From: MGBC120314 sp051877855
GTDB lineage: Bacteria > Bacillota > Clostridia > Lachnospirales > Lachnospiraceae
Assembly (NCBI GenBank): GCA_051877855.1
Contig: JBJEJH010000020.1
Location: forward strand, 1-64,000
Direction: 5' to 3'
DNA: 64,000 nt
Shown one piece after another: positions 1 to 8,164 of the stretch. The translations under genes and the position numbers were made by a program. Numbering within the stretch: position 1 is the first letter of the stretch; every line of letters begins with the position of its first letter. Under the pieces are notes generated by a model. It was not told where the DNA came from. It searched no databases and saw only the letters and a list, made by a program, of their open reading frames with translations.

Positions 1-677
1 GATGGAACCCTAAGATGGCTGAGTACATCTACACAGAGAGAAATGGTATCCACATTATTGACTTACAGAAGTCTGTAGTTAAGGTTGATGAGGCTTATGA
101 AGCAGTATCAGAGATCGCACAGAACGGTGGAACAATTCTTTTCGTAGGTACTAAGAAGCAGGCTCAGGATGCTGTTAAGACAGAAGCAGAGCGTTGTGGT
201 ATGTACTATGTTAACGAGAGATGGTTAGGTGGTATGCTTACCAACTTCAGAACAATCCAGAGCAGAATTGCAAGATTAAATGAGATCACAGCAATGCAGG
301 AAGATGGTACATTTGATGTCCTTCCTAAGAAGGAAGTTATCCAGTTAAAGAAGGAATTAGAGAAGTTAGAGAAGAACCTTGGCGGTATCAAGAATATGAA
401 GAGAATCCCGGATGCAATCTTCGTAGTTGATCCTAAGAAGGAAAGAATCTGTATTCAGGAAGCACAGGCTCTTGGCATTAAGTTGATCGGTATTGCTGAT
501 ACAAACTGTGATCCGGAAGAGTTAGACGTTGTTATTCCTGGTAACGATGATGCTATCAGAGCTGTAAAGCTTATCGTAGCTAAGATGGCAGATGCAGTGA
601 TCGAAGCAAATCAGGGTGCTGAGAACGTAGAACCTGAAGCAGAAGCAGAAGTTGTAGAAGAGAACGTTGAAGCTTAA
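1..677 (+). CDS. rpsB: 30S ribosomal protein S2 (5' end outside window)
   Basis: Small-subunit ribosomal protein S2, which binds 16S rRNA late in 30S assembly. The frame is open from base 3 and reads W-N-P-K before the first internal Met at 15. That matches the conserved S2 RYWNPKM segment, so the true start is about 30 codons upstream and Met15 is not the start. Family signatures present include GTKKQAQ, RWLGGMLTN, DGTFD, LEKLEKNLGGIKNM, PDAIFVVDP and PGNDDAIRA. The C-terminus is an acidic Glu/Ala-rich tail. It is followed by a hairpin and then tsf, the usual rpsB-tsf pairing. Identification is by motif recognition and is essentially certain. Confidence 0.97.
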   Translation, partial: WNPKMAEYIYTERNGIHIIDLQKSVVKVDEAYEAVSEIAQNGGTILFVGTKKQAQDAVKTEAERCGMYYVNERWLGGMLTNFRTIQSRIARLNEITAMQEDGTFDVLPKKEVIQLKKELEKLEKNLGGIKNMKRIPDAIFVVDPKKERICIQEAQALGIKLIGIADTNCDPEELDVVIPGNDDAIRAVKLIVAKMADAVIEANQGAENVEPEAEAEVVEENVEA

Positions 678-695
678 TTTGTTTTTATGAAATGT

Positions 696-734
696 AATGC
701 TTCAACCTGATAAAACAGGTTGGAGCATTTTTTT
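696..734 (+). terminator. Intrinsic terminator/attenuator between rpsB and tsf
   Basis: A 14-bp stem (AATGCTTCAACCTG with CAGGTTGGAGCATT, one G-U pair) and a short ATAAAA loop run directly into seven T residues. It sits between two genes normally co-transcribed, so it probably reduces rather than ends transcription into tsf. Confidence 0.85.
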
Positions 735-765
735 AAGAGTAGATTAATTATGGAGGATAATTAAA

Positions 766-1710
766 ATGGCAGAGATTTCAGCTAGTATGGTAAAAGAATT
801 AAGAGAATTAACAGGTGCCGGTATGATGGATTGTAAGAAGGCTCTTTCTGATCCGGAAGTTAACGGTGATATGGAATTAGCAGCTGAGTTCCTTCGCAAG
901 AAGGGTCTTGCAGCATCTGCTAAGAAGGCAAACAGAATCGCAGCTGAGGGTGTTGTTAAGGCAGTTGTTAAGAATGATACAGAAGCTGTTGTAGTAGAAG
1001 TTAACTCAGAGACAGACTTCGTTGCTAAGAATGAGAAGTTTAATGACTATGTACAGGAAGTAGCAGAGCAGTTAATTGACTCTGATGTTGCAGATGTTGA
1101 TACTTTTATGACTCAGGCTTGGGCTAAGGATCCTTCTATGACTGTATCTGATAAGTTATCTTCAATGGTAGCTACAATCGGCGAGAAGCTCAGCATCCGT
1201 CGTTTTGTAAAGGTTCAGGCAGATTGTGTTGTTTCTTACATCCATGGCGAAGGTAAGATCGGTGTAGTTGTTGCTGCGAACACAACTGTAGTTAACGATG
1301 AAGTTAAGGAAGCATTAAAGAACGTTGCAATGCAGATTGCAGCTCTTAACGCTAAGTATGTGGATATGTCTGAGGTACCTGCTGAAGATATCGAGCATGA
1401 GCGTCAGATCAACAGAGACATTGTTGCAGCTGATCCTAAGTTCGCAGGTAAGCCGGATAAGGTTATCGAAGGCGCTGTTGAAGGAAAGACAACAAAGCAC
1501 TTCAAGGAAAGCTGTCTGTTAGATCAGGAATATGTTAAGTCTGTAGATGATTCCGATAAGACTGTTAAGAAGTACATCGAGAAGGTAGCTAAAGCTACAG
1601 GTTCGAACCTTTCAATCAAGTCATTCGTTCGTCTTGAGCGTGGTGAAGGAATGGAGAAGAAGGAAGAGAACTTTGCAGAGGAAGTTGCAAAGCAGATGGC
1701 CGGTAACTAA
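766..1710 (+). CDS. tsf: Translation elongation factor Ts
   Basis: Guanine-nucleotide exchange factor for EF-Tu in the cytoplasm. The start ATG follows GGAGGA by 8 bases. The N-terminal UBA-like domain carries the family signature LRELTGAGMMDCKKAL (about residues 11-27). The core carries SETDFVAKN and VAMQIAALNAKYV, and a subunit-binding region follows. At 314 residues it is slightly longer than the E. coli protein (about 283), as in many Clostridia. It lies downstream of rpsB and is closed by its own terminator. Function is established for the family; the assignment is by clear sequence similarity. Confidence 0.97.
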   Translation: MAEISASMVKELRELTGAGMMDCKKALSDPEVNGDMELAAEFLRKKGLAASAKKANRIAAEGVVKAVVKNDTEAVVVEVNSETDFVAKNEKFNDYVQEVAEQLIDSDVADVDTFMTQAWAKDPSMTVSDKLSSMVATIGEKLSIRRFVKVQADCVVSYIHGEGKIGVVVAANTTVVNDEVKEALKNVAMQIAALNAKYVDMSEVPAEDIEHERQINRDIVAADPKFAGKPDKVIEGAVEGKTTKHFKESCLLDQEYVKSVDDSDKTVKKYIEKVAKATGSNLSIKSFVRLERGEGMEKKEENFAEEVAKQMAGN

Positions 1711-1766
1711 GAAGTATTTCTTAGTATGGACAAAGCAGAGAGTTAAAACATAGGAATGAAATGATT

Positions 1767-1810
1767 AGACATCATTGCTTATAGAAATATAGGTGATGAT
1801 GTCTTTTTTG
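1767..1810 (+). terminator. Terminator after tsf
   Basis: Inverted repeat GACATCAT...ATGATGTC around a 19-base A/T-rich loop, followed by TTTTTT. It ends the rpsB-tsf unit. Confidence 0.75.
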
Positions 1811-1881
1811 TAGGGGTATTTTACATTTAGAAAGGCAAATAAATTCCAATAAATTTTAATGAAATTTTAACAAAAGAGATA

Positions 1882-1955
1882 TTGAAATGCAGAAAATAAT
1901 AAGGTATGCTAAATGTGTTAGTAATTTGAAATATTTTGTTTCTTCTGTATATACT
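1882..1955 (+). promoter_or_regulatory. Two tandem promoter candidates for the toxin-antitoxin pair
   Basis: TTGAAA (1882-1887), 17 bp, TATGCT (1905-1910). A second pair, TTGAAA (1926-1931), 18 bp, TATACT (1950-1955), lies closer to the antitoxin start. Both match the housekeeping sigma pattern by eye only. Confidence 0.5.
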
Positions 1956-1978
1956 ATGTTTTTGAAAGGATTGATTTT

Positions 1979-2146
1979 ATGGCAGTTTCAATAAAAAAAG
2001 ATTATCAGAGAGCTTTGGAAGAACAGAAAAAAGAAGTTCGTAATCTTGTACTTGCAGGGTTAGAGCAGGTAAAAGAAGGAAAAACAAAAGATTTGAATTC
2101 TGTATGTGACAGATTGGAGAAGAAGTATAGGAATGAAGCAATATAA
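1979..2146 (+). CDS. Probable antitoxin of a RelE/ParE-type pair (55 aa)
   Basis: A 55-residue, highly charged, probably helical protein beginning MAVSIKKDYQRALEEQ. The start ATG is preceded by AAAGGA at 8-base spacing. It overlaps the next gene by 14 bases, the translational coupling typical of type II toxin-antitoxin pairs where the first gene is the antitoxin. I do not recognise a specific antitoxin family; no RHH, HTH or Phd motif is evident in so short a protein. The role is inferred from position, size and the toxin-like partner. Autoregulation through the upstream promoters would be expected but no operator was identified. Confidence 0.6.
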   Translation: MAVSIKKDYQRALEEQKKEVRNLVLAGLEQVKEGKTKDLNSVCDRLEKKYRNEAI

Positions 2147-2459
2147 AATAGAAATCACTGATTTGGCAGAACAAGATTTAGAAAATGCAGGTGATTATAT
2201 TGCTTATGAATTGAAAAATCCCGGTGCTGCCGAAAAAACTGTAAGTGGTATAAGAAAACAGTTATATTTGTTGGCGGATTTCCCCGAACGTAATGAATTA
2301 GATGAAGATGAAATATTAGCCGAGTTAGGTGTTCGCAAAGATTACTACAGAAATTATAAAATATATTATGTGATTGATGTGGATACCATATACATAGTAA
2401 GAATTCTACATATGTTGGTCGATAGTAAGGCATGGTTATATAGTACCTTTGATTTGTAA
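2133..2459 (+). CDS. RelE/ParE-type toxin (108 aa)
   Basis: A small basic/acidic mixed protein beginning MKQYKIEITDLAEQDLENAGDY. It shows the RelE/ParE superfamily layout: an N-terminal strand followed by two helices (residues about 8-50, with the typical NPGAA...GIRKQLYLLADFPER segment) and a C-terminal sheet with YYRNYKIYYVID and IYIVRILHMLVD. Members either cut mRNA at ribosomes (RelE) or poison gyrase (ParE); sequence alone does not decide which. An upstream in-frame start at 2106 exists, but ATG 2133 fits the family start and the 14-base overlap with the antitoxin. It is a self-contained two-gene unit between tsf and the ATP-grasp operon. Confidence 0.75.
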   Translation: MKQYKIEITDLAEQDLENAGDYIAYELKNPGAAEKTVSGIRKQLYLLADFPERNELDEDEILAELGVRKDYYRNYKIYYVIDVDTIYIVRILHMLVDSKAWLYSTFDL

Positions 2460-2526
2460 AATTATCGGGTAATTTATCTTTTCCGGGAACACTTTATTTT
2501 ATTCGGAAAAAACGGAAAAATGTTAA

Positions 2527-2555
2527 TTGAAAAAAGGAATTTGATATGTTATACT
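2527..2555 (+). promoter_or_regulatory. Promoter of the ATP-grasp operon
   Basis: TTGAAA (2527-2532), 17-bp spacer, TATACT (2550-2555). It is followed by a leader of about 125 bases that contains a terminator-like hairpin before the first gene. Confidence 0.65.
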
Positions 2556-2618
2556 CAAAATGTTTCTGAGGATGAAATAATCGGCAGAGGACAATTGAAT
2601 TGCGATAAAGGATCGAAC

Positions 2619-2658
2619 AAGGGCGTTCAGCAGTTTTGCTGAGCGCCTTCTTTGTTTT
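2619..2658 (+). terminator. Leader hairpin with U-tract, candidate attenuator
   Basis: GGCGTTCAGCA pairs with TGCTGAGCGCC across a GTTT loop and is followed by TTCTTTGTTTTT. It lies inside the 5' leader, downstream of the promoter at 2527 and upstream of the ribosome site, so it can act as a conditional terminator for the operon. Confidence 0.6.
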
Positions 2659-2685
2659 TGATCAGGAGGAAAGGAGTTTGGGATT

Positions 2686-4005
2686 ATGGAGCATTTAGAG
2701 CTTTTTGAGCACACAGACACCGTGAATGAATTACTGGCAAGATATGGTGTGAAATTTGGAATTTACAAGAACAATACCTTTAAAGAGCAGTTGTTTCCAT
2801 TTGATGCGATTCCGCGAATTATTGATGCAGATGAATACGATTATCTGGAAAAGGGATTAAAACAGCGTGTTGTGGCATTAAATCTCTTTTTGAAGGATAT
2901 TTATTCGAAGAAGCTTATTGTGAAGGATGGTGTAATTCCGGAAGACTTTATTTTTGCATCCAGCGGATATATGGTGGAATGTGAGGGGGTGACCCCGGTG
3001 AAGGACATTTACTCCCACATTTCAGGAATTGATCTGGTGAAGGGCAAGGATAATCAATGGTATATCTTAGAAGACAATCTTAGGGTTCCTTCCGGCGCAT
3101 CTTACCCGATGATTGCCAGGGAGTTGTGCAGAAGGTCATCACCGGATACATTTAAGAATCTCAAGATTGAGGACAACCGCAATTATGGCGCCCTTCTTCG
3201 TAGAACCTTAGACAATGTAAATGTTGGCGGTCATACGGTAATCCTTACTCCGGGACGGTATAACGCAGCGTATTTTGAACACAGTTATCTGGCAGAACAG
3301 ATCGGGGCACATCTGGTGAATGGTTCCGAACTTATTGTGAAGAATGATAAGCTTTATTTTATTACATCCAATGGAGAACTGGAACGGGTCGGAGCAGTTT
3401 ATCGACGTATATCCGATGAGTATCTTGATCCTATGAACTTTAATCCGGAGTCCCTTATTGGTATTCCACATATTTATGATGTGTTCCGCAAGGGTAATGT
3501 GGCTCTCCTCAATGCACCGGGTAACGGCGTGGCGGATGACAAGGGTATCTATTACTTTGTTCCGAAGATGATTCAGTATTATCTGAATGAAACCCCGATT
3601 CTTAGCAACGCGCCGACGTATTTACCATTTTATGAGGAGGATCATCAGTATGTGCGGGAACATTTTGATGATCTGGTACTTAAGGATGTGGCGGAAGCAG
3701 GTGGATATGGCGTAGTCTTTGGCAATACCATGACGAAGGAACAGAAGGAAAATTTCTTAAAACTTCTGGAGGCCGAACCACGTAGATTTATCGCACAGGA
3801 AGTCATTGATTTTCAGGATCTGGACATCCTGGAGAATGGCGGGACGATTCCAAGAAAGGCGGATTTGCGTGCATTTGTATTAATGGCGGATGAGCCGCTG
3901 GTATGGAAGAGCGGATTGACCCGGTTTTCAAGAAATCCGGATTCGTTTATTGTTAACTCATCACAGGGAGGAGGATTTAAGGACACATGGGTATTATCTC
4001 GGTAG
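2686..4005 (+). CDS. Circularly permuted ATP-grasp protein (amide ligase-like)
   Basis: A 439-residue cytoplasmic protein of the circularly permuted ATP-grasp type 2 group (older DUF404/DUF407), thought to form amide bonds using ATP. The hallmark ILEDNLRVPSGASY lies at residues 127-140. Further conserved blocks are TPGRYNAAYFEHSYLAEQIG (about 190-210), VYRRISDEYLDP, VLKDVAEAGGYGVVFG and the C-terminal SSQGGGFKDTWVL. The start is an ATG after AGGAGGAAAGGAG. It overlaps the alpha-E gene by 19 bases, a partnership seen widely in bacteria with a transglutaminase-like third gene. The product of these ligases is not known, so substrate is left open. Confidence 0.85.
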   Translation: MEHLELFEHTDTVNELLARYGVKFGIYKNNTFKEQLFPFDAIPRIIDADEYDYLEKGLKQRVVALNLFLKDIYSKKLIVKDGVIPEDFIFASSGYMVECEGVTPVKDIYSHISGIDLVKGKDNQWYILEDNLRVPSGASYPMIARELCRRSSPDTFKNLKIEDNRNYGALLRRTLDNVNVGGHTVILTPGRYNAAYFEHSYLAEQIGAHLVNGSELIVKNDKLYFITSNGELERVGAVYRRISDEYLDPMNFNPESLIGIPHIYDVFRKGNVALLNAPGNGVADDKGIYYFVPKMIQYYLNETPILSNAPTYLPFYEEDHQYVREHFDDLVLKDVAEAGGYGVVFGNTMTKEQKENFLKLLEAEPRRFIAQEVIDFQDLDILENGGTIPRKADLRAFVLMADEPLVWKSGLTRFSRNPDSFIVNSSQGGGFKDTWVLSR

Positions 4006-4652
4006 AACAGGCAGACCGCCTTTATTGGCTTGGCCGATACACAGAACGTGTGTATACAACATTAAGAATGTATTCTAAAAGTTTTGATTCGATGATTGAT
4101 GAAATCACCGACAGTTATGAGGATTTTTGTAAGAGTATTGATATCCCGAATATTTATAAGGACAAGGAGGATTTTAAAGAAAGGTATCCTTTTGATCCGG
4201 GTAATCCGGATTCCATTATCAGCAATCTGAATCGCGCCTATGACAATGCGATTGTGCTTCGTGAGAGTATCGGTTCGGAGAGTCTGGCATTTATTCAGCT
4301 GGCGATTTACGAGATGAATAAGGCGGTGATCAGTCGGGCTCCGTTGATTGAATTACAGAAGGTCAATGATAATCTGCTGGCATTTTATGGAATTGTGGAT
4401 GACCAGATTGATAGTGAGAATGTACGTAATATTATCAAGACAGGAAAGCGTATTGAACGGGTGGACCTTTATGCCCGTTTAGGAGTTGAACGAAAAGAAA
4501 TGTTAAGAGAGGTTCAACGAATGATTTCTCGTGTAGAGCATTGCGAATTGGAGTATAACAAAGAAAAATTAAATGAAGTTAAAGAACTTATGGGACAGGA
4601 TTCTCTGGATTACTATAGGATTGTGAATGCGGTGGAGGAGATTTTGTCATAA
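3987..4652 (+). CDS. Alpha-E domain protein (DUF403)
   Basis: A 221-residue, nearly all-helical protein opening with MGIISVEQADRLYWLGRYTERV, the conserved start of the alpha-E (DUF403) family. It contains no recognisable catalytic motif. Family members almost always occur next to a circularly permuted ATP-grasp protein and are viewed as its partner or substrate-handling subunit, although their biochemistry is unproven. Here it begins inside the ATP-grasp gene and is followed after 22 bases by the transglutaminase-like gene. That supports one translationally coupled unit. Confidence 0.85.
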   Translation: MGIISVEQADRLYWLGRYTERVYTTLRMYSKSFDSMIDEITDSYEDFCKSIDIPNIYKDKEDFKERYPFDPGNPDSIISNLNRAYDNAIVLRESIGSESLAFIQLAIYEMNKAVISRAPLIELQKVNDNLLAFYGIVDDQIDSENVRNIIKTGKRIERVDLYARLGVERKEMLREVQRMISRVEHCELEYNKEKLNEVKELMGQDSLDYYRIVNAVEEILS

Positions 4653-4674
4653 GAAGTAACAAGGAGGCGGGGAT

Positions 4675-5460
4675 ATGCAAAAGCTTCATTTTGAGTATTA
4701 TATGAAGATTGATTATTCCGAAGAGGTTTCACGATGCAATTTTACGATAAAGTGCATTCCAAAGGATACTGCACGTCAGAAAGTTGAATGCAAAAACATT
4801 GAAATCTATCCTGCCATAAGATATGAAGAAGGGGAGGATGGTCTGCATAATCTACAGATTTACGGTATCGACGAAGAACCGCATCGGACTTTTCTTTACA
4901 GAATTACCGGTGATGTTACGGTGGGAATGGAAGATTATGAAGAAATCGTCGACGAGAATACCGGGATGATCTTCAGGCATCCCCATGGATTAAATGTTCC
5001 GGGAGATAACATCAAGAGGTATTTTAATGAATTGAAGCTTGCGGCAGAAAAGGATGTACTGGAACGAACGGAAGAAATTATGCATTGCCTGCATCGGGAT
5101 TTTGTGTATCAGAAGGATTGTACCAATGTCAACACAACGGCGGAGGAAGCGTTTTCCCAGGGGTGCGGTGTGTGCCAGGATTATGCACATATTTTCATTG
5201 CCCTGTTGCATCTTTCCGGCATTCCGGCACGCTATGTGACCGGATTAATTCTGGGGGAGGGTGCTACCCATGCCTGGGTGGAGGTGCTTTTTGACGGTAA
5301 ATGGTATGGATTTGACCCAACCAATGATACCCGGGTGAAGGATGAACATATTAAAATCGGTGTTGGCAGGGATGCCCGTGATTGTATGATTAATCGCGGA
5401 ATTATGCATGGCGGCGGAACCAATACACAGACGATTCAGGTTCGTGTCACGCCTTCGTAG
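4675..5460 (+). CDS. Transglutaminase-like thiol peptidase/amidase
   Basis: A 261-residue cytoplasmic protein with an N-terminal beta region (1-100, the Bact_transglu_N type) and a transglutaminase-like core. The catalytic triad is visible: Cys167 in GVCQDYAH, His199 in THAWVEV and Asp214 in FDPTND. There is no signal peptide. In this gene context the family is predicted to cut or transfer amide bonds on the product of the ATP-grasp enzyme. The start ATG follows AAGGAGGCGGGGAT. It lies 22 bases after the alpha-E gene and 42 bases before the first M14 gene. Confidence 0.85.
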   Translation: MQKLHFEYYMKIDYSEEVSRCNFTIKCIPKDTARQKVECKNIEIYPAIRYEEGEDGLHNLQIYGIDEEPHRTFLYRITGDVTVGMEDYEEIVDENTGMIFRHPHGLNVPGDNIKRYFNELKLAAEKDVLERTEEIMHCLHRDFVYQKDCTNVNTTAEEAFSQGCGVCQDYAHIFIALLHLSGIPARYVTGLILGEGATHAWVEVLFDGKWYGFDPTNDTRVKDEHIKIGVGRDARDCMINRGIMHGGGTNTQTIQVRVTPS

Positions 5461-5502
5461 TGGCAGATTATATAAGAAATAGAAAGGTTTTGGGAAATTC
5501 AT

Positions 5503-6450
5503 ATGATTAAAACAGTGGCTTCGGTGGATTTGCCGGTGGATGAAACCTTATCCATCAAAAAACACCGTATTCAGACAGTGGAAAAACATAAAGGAATGAA
5601 GCGGATTAGTATTGTCACAGGAATTCACGGGGATGAATTGGAGGGACAGTATGTATGCTTTGAACTATCCCGCCGTATTGAGGAGCAGAAGGACAAGCTT
5701 ACGGGAATTGTAGACATCTATCCTGCCATGAATCCTCTGGGAATTGATTCCATCACAAGGGGAATTCCGGCATTTGATCTGGATATGAACCGTTTGTTTC
5801 CGGGAAATATTGACGGTAATATGACAGAATTTCTGGCGGCGCAAATTATAAAGGATCTTTCCGGATCCGATCTTGTCATCGACATTCATGCAAGTAATAT
5901 TTATCTCACGGAAATTCCGCAGATTCGAATTAACGAATTACATGAGGAAAAGCTTTTGCCTCTTGCAGAAAAGTCCAATGTGGATTTTGTGTGGGTGCAT
6001 GGAGCCAGTACGGTGTTGGAGTCCACACTGGCGTACAGTTTAAATAGTACAGGCACCCCGTGTCTTGTGGTGGAGATGGGTGTTGGTATGAGACTTACAC
6101 AGGAATATGGAAATCAGCTGGTGGATGGAATCTTTAACCTGATGAGTCATCTGGGTATATGGGATGGCAAGGGTCCGAAGGTGCGTCAACCTATTATCTC
6201 AAGAAATAATGAGGATGTGAGTTATCTGAATGCCGGGGTGGGCGGACTGTTTATCCAGAAGGTTCATCATTGGGAAAAATTAAAGAAAGGTGACCTTATT
6301 GGCCAGATTATCGATCCCCTGACGGGAAGAGTACTGGATCATGTGACGGCACCGATTGATGGAATTCTTTTTACCATTCGGGAATATCCGATTGTCGACG
6401 AAGGCTCCTTGATCGGAAGACTACTTCGCAGGGAGGTATATGAGGCATGA
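5503..6450 (+). CDS. M14-type zinc amidohydrolase (succinylglutamate desuccinylase/aspartoacylase-like), complete active site
   Basis: A 315-residue protein of the AstE/AspA superfamily, zinc enzymes that remove acyl groups from amino-acid nitrogens. Metal ligands are present: His42 and Glu45 in GIHGDE and His129 in DIHASN. The substrate-binding MNRLFPG (95-101) and a catalytic Glu in VVEMGVG (about 195-201) are also seen. A C-terminal biotinyl/lipoyl-like beta domain with the paired GDLIGQIIDPLTG motif follows, as in many family members. It overlaps its paralogue by ATGA (6447-6450). A close homologue pair lies at 52495-54361. The exact substrate is unknown; operon context suggests an N-acyl amino acid or peptide made by the ATP-grasp enzyme. 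Confidence 0.8.
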   Translation: MIKTVASVDLPVDETLSIKKHRIQTVEKHKGMKRISIVTGIHGDELEGQYVCFELSRRIEEQKDKLTGIVDIYPAMNPLGIDSITRGIPAFDLDMNRLFPGNIDGNMTEFLAAQIIKDLSGSDLVIDIHASNIYLTEIPQIRINELHEEKLLPLAEKSNVDFVWVHGASTVLESTLAYSLNSTGTPCLVVEMGVGMRLTQEYGNQLVDGIFNLMSHLGIWDGKGPKVRQPIISRNNEDVSYLNAGVGGLFIQKVHHWEKLKKGDLIGQIIDPLTGRVLDHVTAPIDGILFTIREYPIVDEGSLIGRLLRREVYEA

Positions 6451-7391
6451 AAAAGAAGATAATATATCAGATCAAAGGAATGTACCGTGATGATTTCAGA
6501 GTGACCGGATATGAGTTTGGTAAGGGAAAGAAGAGTGTCTGTATCGTGGGTTCCATGCGGGGAAATGAGGTACAACAGCTCTATTGCTGTTCCTGTCTTG
6601 TGAAGAAATTTAAACAATTGGAGGAGGAAGGAAGAATCACCCGGGGGCATAAGATTCTTATTATTCCCAGCTGTAATCCTTACTCCATGAATATTCAGAA
6701 ACGTTTTTGGACCATCGATAATACGGATATTAATCGTATGTTTCCGGGCTATAATCTGGGAGAGACCACCCAGCGGATTGCGGATGGGGTATTTAAGGAA
6801 ATCATGGACTATACCTATGGTATTCAATTTACCTCCTTCTATATGCCCGGGGAATTTATGCCCCATGTGCGAATGATGGATGAAGGATACAGTACGGTGG
6901 AAAATGCATTGAAGTTTGAAATGCCTTATGTTGTGGTGCGAAAGGTTCGTCCCTACGATACTACAACCTTGAATTATAATTGGCAGGTGTGGGATACACA
7001 GGCATTTAGTATCTATACCACCAGTACCACAACCATTGATCCAAAGTCCGCAGGACAGTCGGTATTAAGTATTATGAAGTTCTTATCATCCCTTGGAATA
7101 ATAAAGTACTCGTATGCGCGTAAGAAGGAACTCTCCAGAGTACTTTACGATACGGAGCTTGTTTCTGTGCAGACGGCCAAATCCGGAATGTTCGAGCCTT
7201 TACATAAGGTGGGAGATGAGGTGGAAGAAGGTGCACCTCTCGCGAATATTATTCATCCATACGATGGTGAAATTCTGGAAACTTTGTATGCACCGGTGAA
7301 GTCCAAGGTATTCTTTATGCATACGGATCCGCTGACCTATGCCAACACGGCGGTGGTAAAACTGGTGGAAATAAAATCGAATGGTTCCTAA
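6447..7391 (+). CDS. M14-type paralogue with lost metal ligands (probable pseudoenzyme)
   Basis: A 314-residue AstE/AspA-like protein translated from an ATG overlapping the preceding stop. The fold markers remain: GSMRGNE (35-41), TDINRMFPG, and the C-terminal GDEVEEGAPLANIIHPYDGE beta domain. The zinc positions are altered: His is Arg38 in MRGNE, and the second His is Gln in YGIQFTS. The catalytic Glu region (EMG in the partner) is replaced by a Ser/Thr-rich segment. It is therefore unlikely to bind zinc in the usual way. It may be a regulatory or structural subunit of the upstream enzyme. The same substitutions recur in 53426-54361, so this is a stable feature and not recent decay. Confidence 0.75.
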   Translation: MKKKIIYQIKGMYRDDFRVTGYEFGKGKKSVCIVGSMRGNEVQQLYCCSCLVKKFKQLEEEGRITRGHKILIIPSCNPYSMNIQKRFWTIDNTDINRMFPGYNLGETTQRIADGVFKEIMDYTYGIQFTSFYMPGEFMPHVRMMDEGYSTVENALKFEMPYVVVRKVRPYDTTTLNYNWQVWDTQAFSIYTTSTTTIDPKSAGQSVLSIMKFLSSLGIIKYSYARKKELSRVLYDTELVSVQTAKSGMFEPLHKVGDEVEEGAPLANIIHPYDGEILETLYAPVKSKVFFMHTDPLTYANTAVVKLVEIKSNGS

Positions 7392-7401
7392 AAACGGCCC
7401 C

Positions 7402-7416
7402 TGTGCACGGAGTACA
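7402..7416. promoter_or_regulatory. Palindromic operator candidate, copy 1
   Basis: TGTGCACGGAGTACA, an imperfect 15-bp palindrome with outer TGT/ACA arms. It lies 27 bases upstream of a TTGACT -35 box. A near-identical copy lies at 8165-8179. Confidence 0.5.
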
Positions 7417-7443
7417 ATTCGTATTCCGAAAGAGGTTTGCTAA

Positions 7444-7473
7444 TTGACTTTTAATGCTGCAGATGGTTATATT
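7444..7473 (+). promoter_or_regulatory. Promoter candidate for the kinase-like gene
   Basis: TTGACT (7444-7449), 18-bp spacer, TATATT (7468-7473), about 30 bases upstream of the start codon at 7504. Confidence 0.5.
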
Positions 7474-7503
7474 TAGGAAAATGAAAACCTTGGAGGTGTG
7501 ACT

Positions 7504-8142
7504 ATGAACAATTATGTTATTACTATCGCACGAGGATATGGAAGTGGTGGAAGCCATATCGCAAGAAAGTTATCAGAAGAATTGAATATTCCTGTTTATG
7601 ATACTGAAATCCTTCGCATGGCGTCGGATCTGAGCGGAATAAACGAAAGTTATTTTTTTGAAGCAAATGAAAAGATCAACAAAGGACAGCTGACACTGGT
7701 TGGAAAGAGTGATCATACCTGGAGGATACTGCCGCCTCAGGATAAAAGATATTTATCCAATGACAACCTGTTTGCATTTCAGGCGAAGGTTATGTTAGGA
7801 CTTGCATCTGCCGGAAAGCCATCCTGCATTATTATTGGCAAGGCAGCAAACTATGTATTAAGAACATTTCCTAATGTTCTGAAGCTCAATATTCAGGCAC
7901 CGATGGACAAATGTCTGCGCAATATTGAGGAGCGTCTGGTTGTGGATGAGATTGAAGCGAAAAGAAGTATCGAGAAGATCAACAAATATCGCATGGATTA
8001 TTATCGTTATTACACCGGAAAGGAATGGCTGGATCCGGCGGAATATGACTTATCCATAAATACCGGACTGATTTCGGAAGAGGAGACGGTGGGACTTATC
8101 AAATATATGCTTCAGACCAAATACCCTCAGTGTTTTCAATAA
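7504..8142 (+). CDS. Cytidylate-kinase-like family protein
   Basis: A 212-residue cytoplasmic P-loop protein of the cytidylate kinase-like group (PF13189 type). The nucleotide-binding start reads ITIARGYGSGGSHIARKL (residues 6-23). It is followed by VYDTEIL and a central CIIIGKAANYVL segment resembling the IVGR(C/A)A motif of the family. ATG 7504 is chosen because GGAGGTG lies 6 bases upstream. Family substrates are unknown; nucleotide phosphorylation is suggested by homology only. It has its own promoter and precedes the deaminase gene. A second, more diverged copy is at 21119-21712, at the other end of the transporter region. Confidence 0.75.
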   Translation: MNNYVITIARGYGSGGSHIARKLSEELNIPVYDTEILRMASDLSGINESYFFEANEKINKGQLTLVGKSDHTWRILPPQDKRYLSNDNLFAFQAKVMLGLASAGKPSCIIIGKAANYVLRTFPNVLKLNIQAPMDKCLRNIEERLVVDEIEAKRSIEKINKYRMDYYRYYTGKEWLDPAEYDLSINTGLISEEETVGLIKYMLQTKYPQCFQ

Positions 8143-8164
8143 AGGTTTCAAAAATGACACACAA

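Noticed and set aside
6339..6866. 175-codon minus-strand frame
   Set aside because: It lies antisense across two convincing M14 genes with complete motifs and has no promoter or ribosome site.
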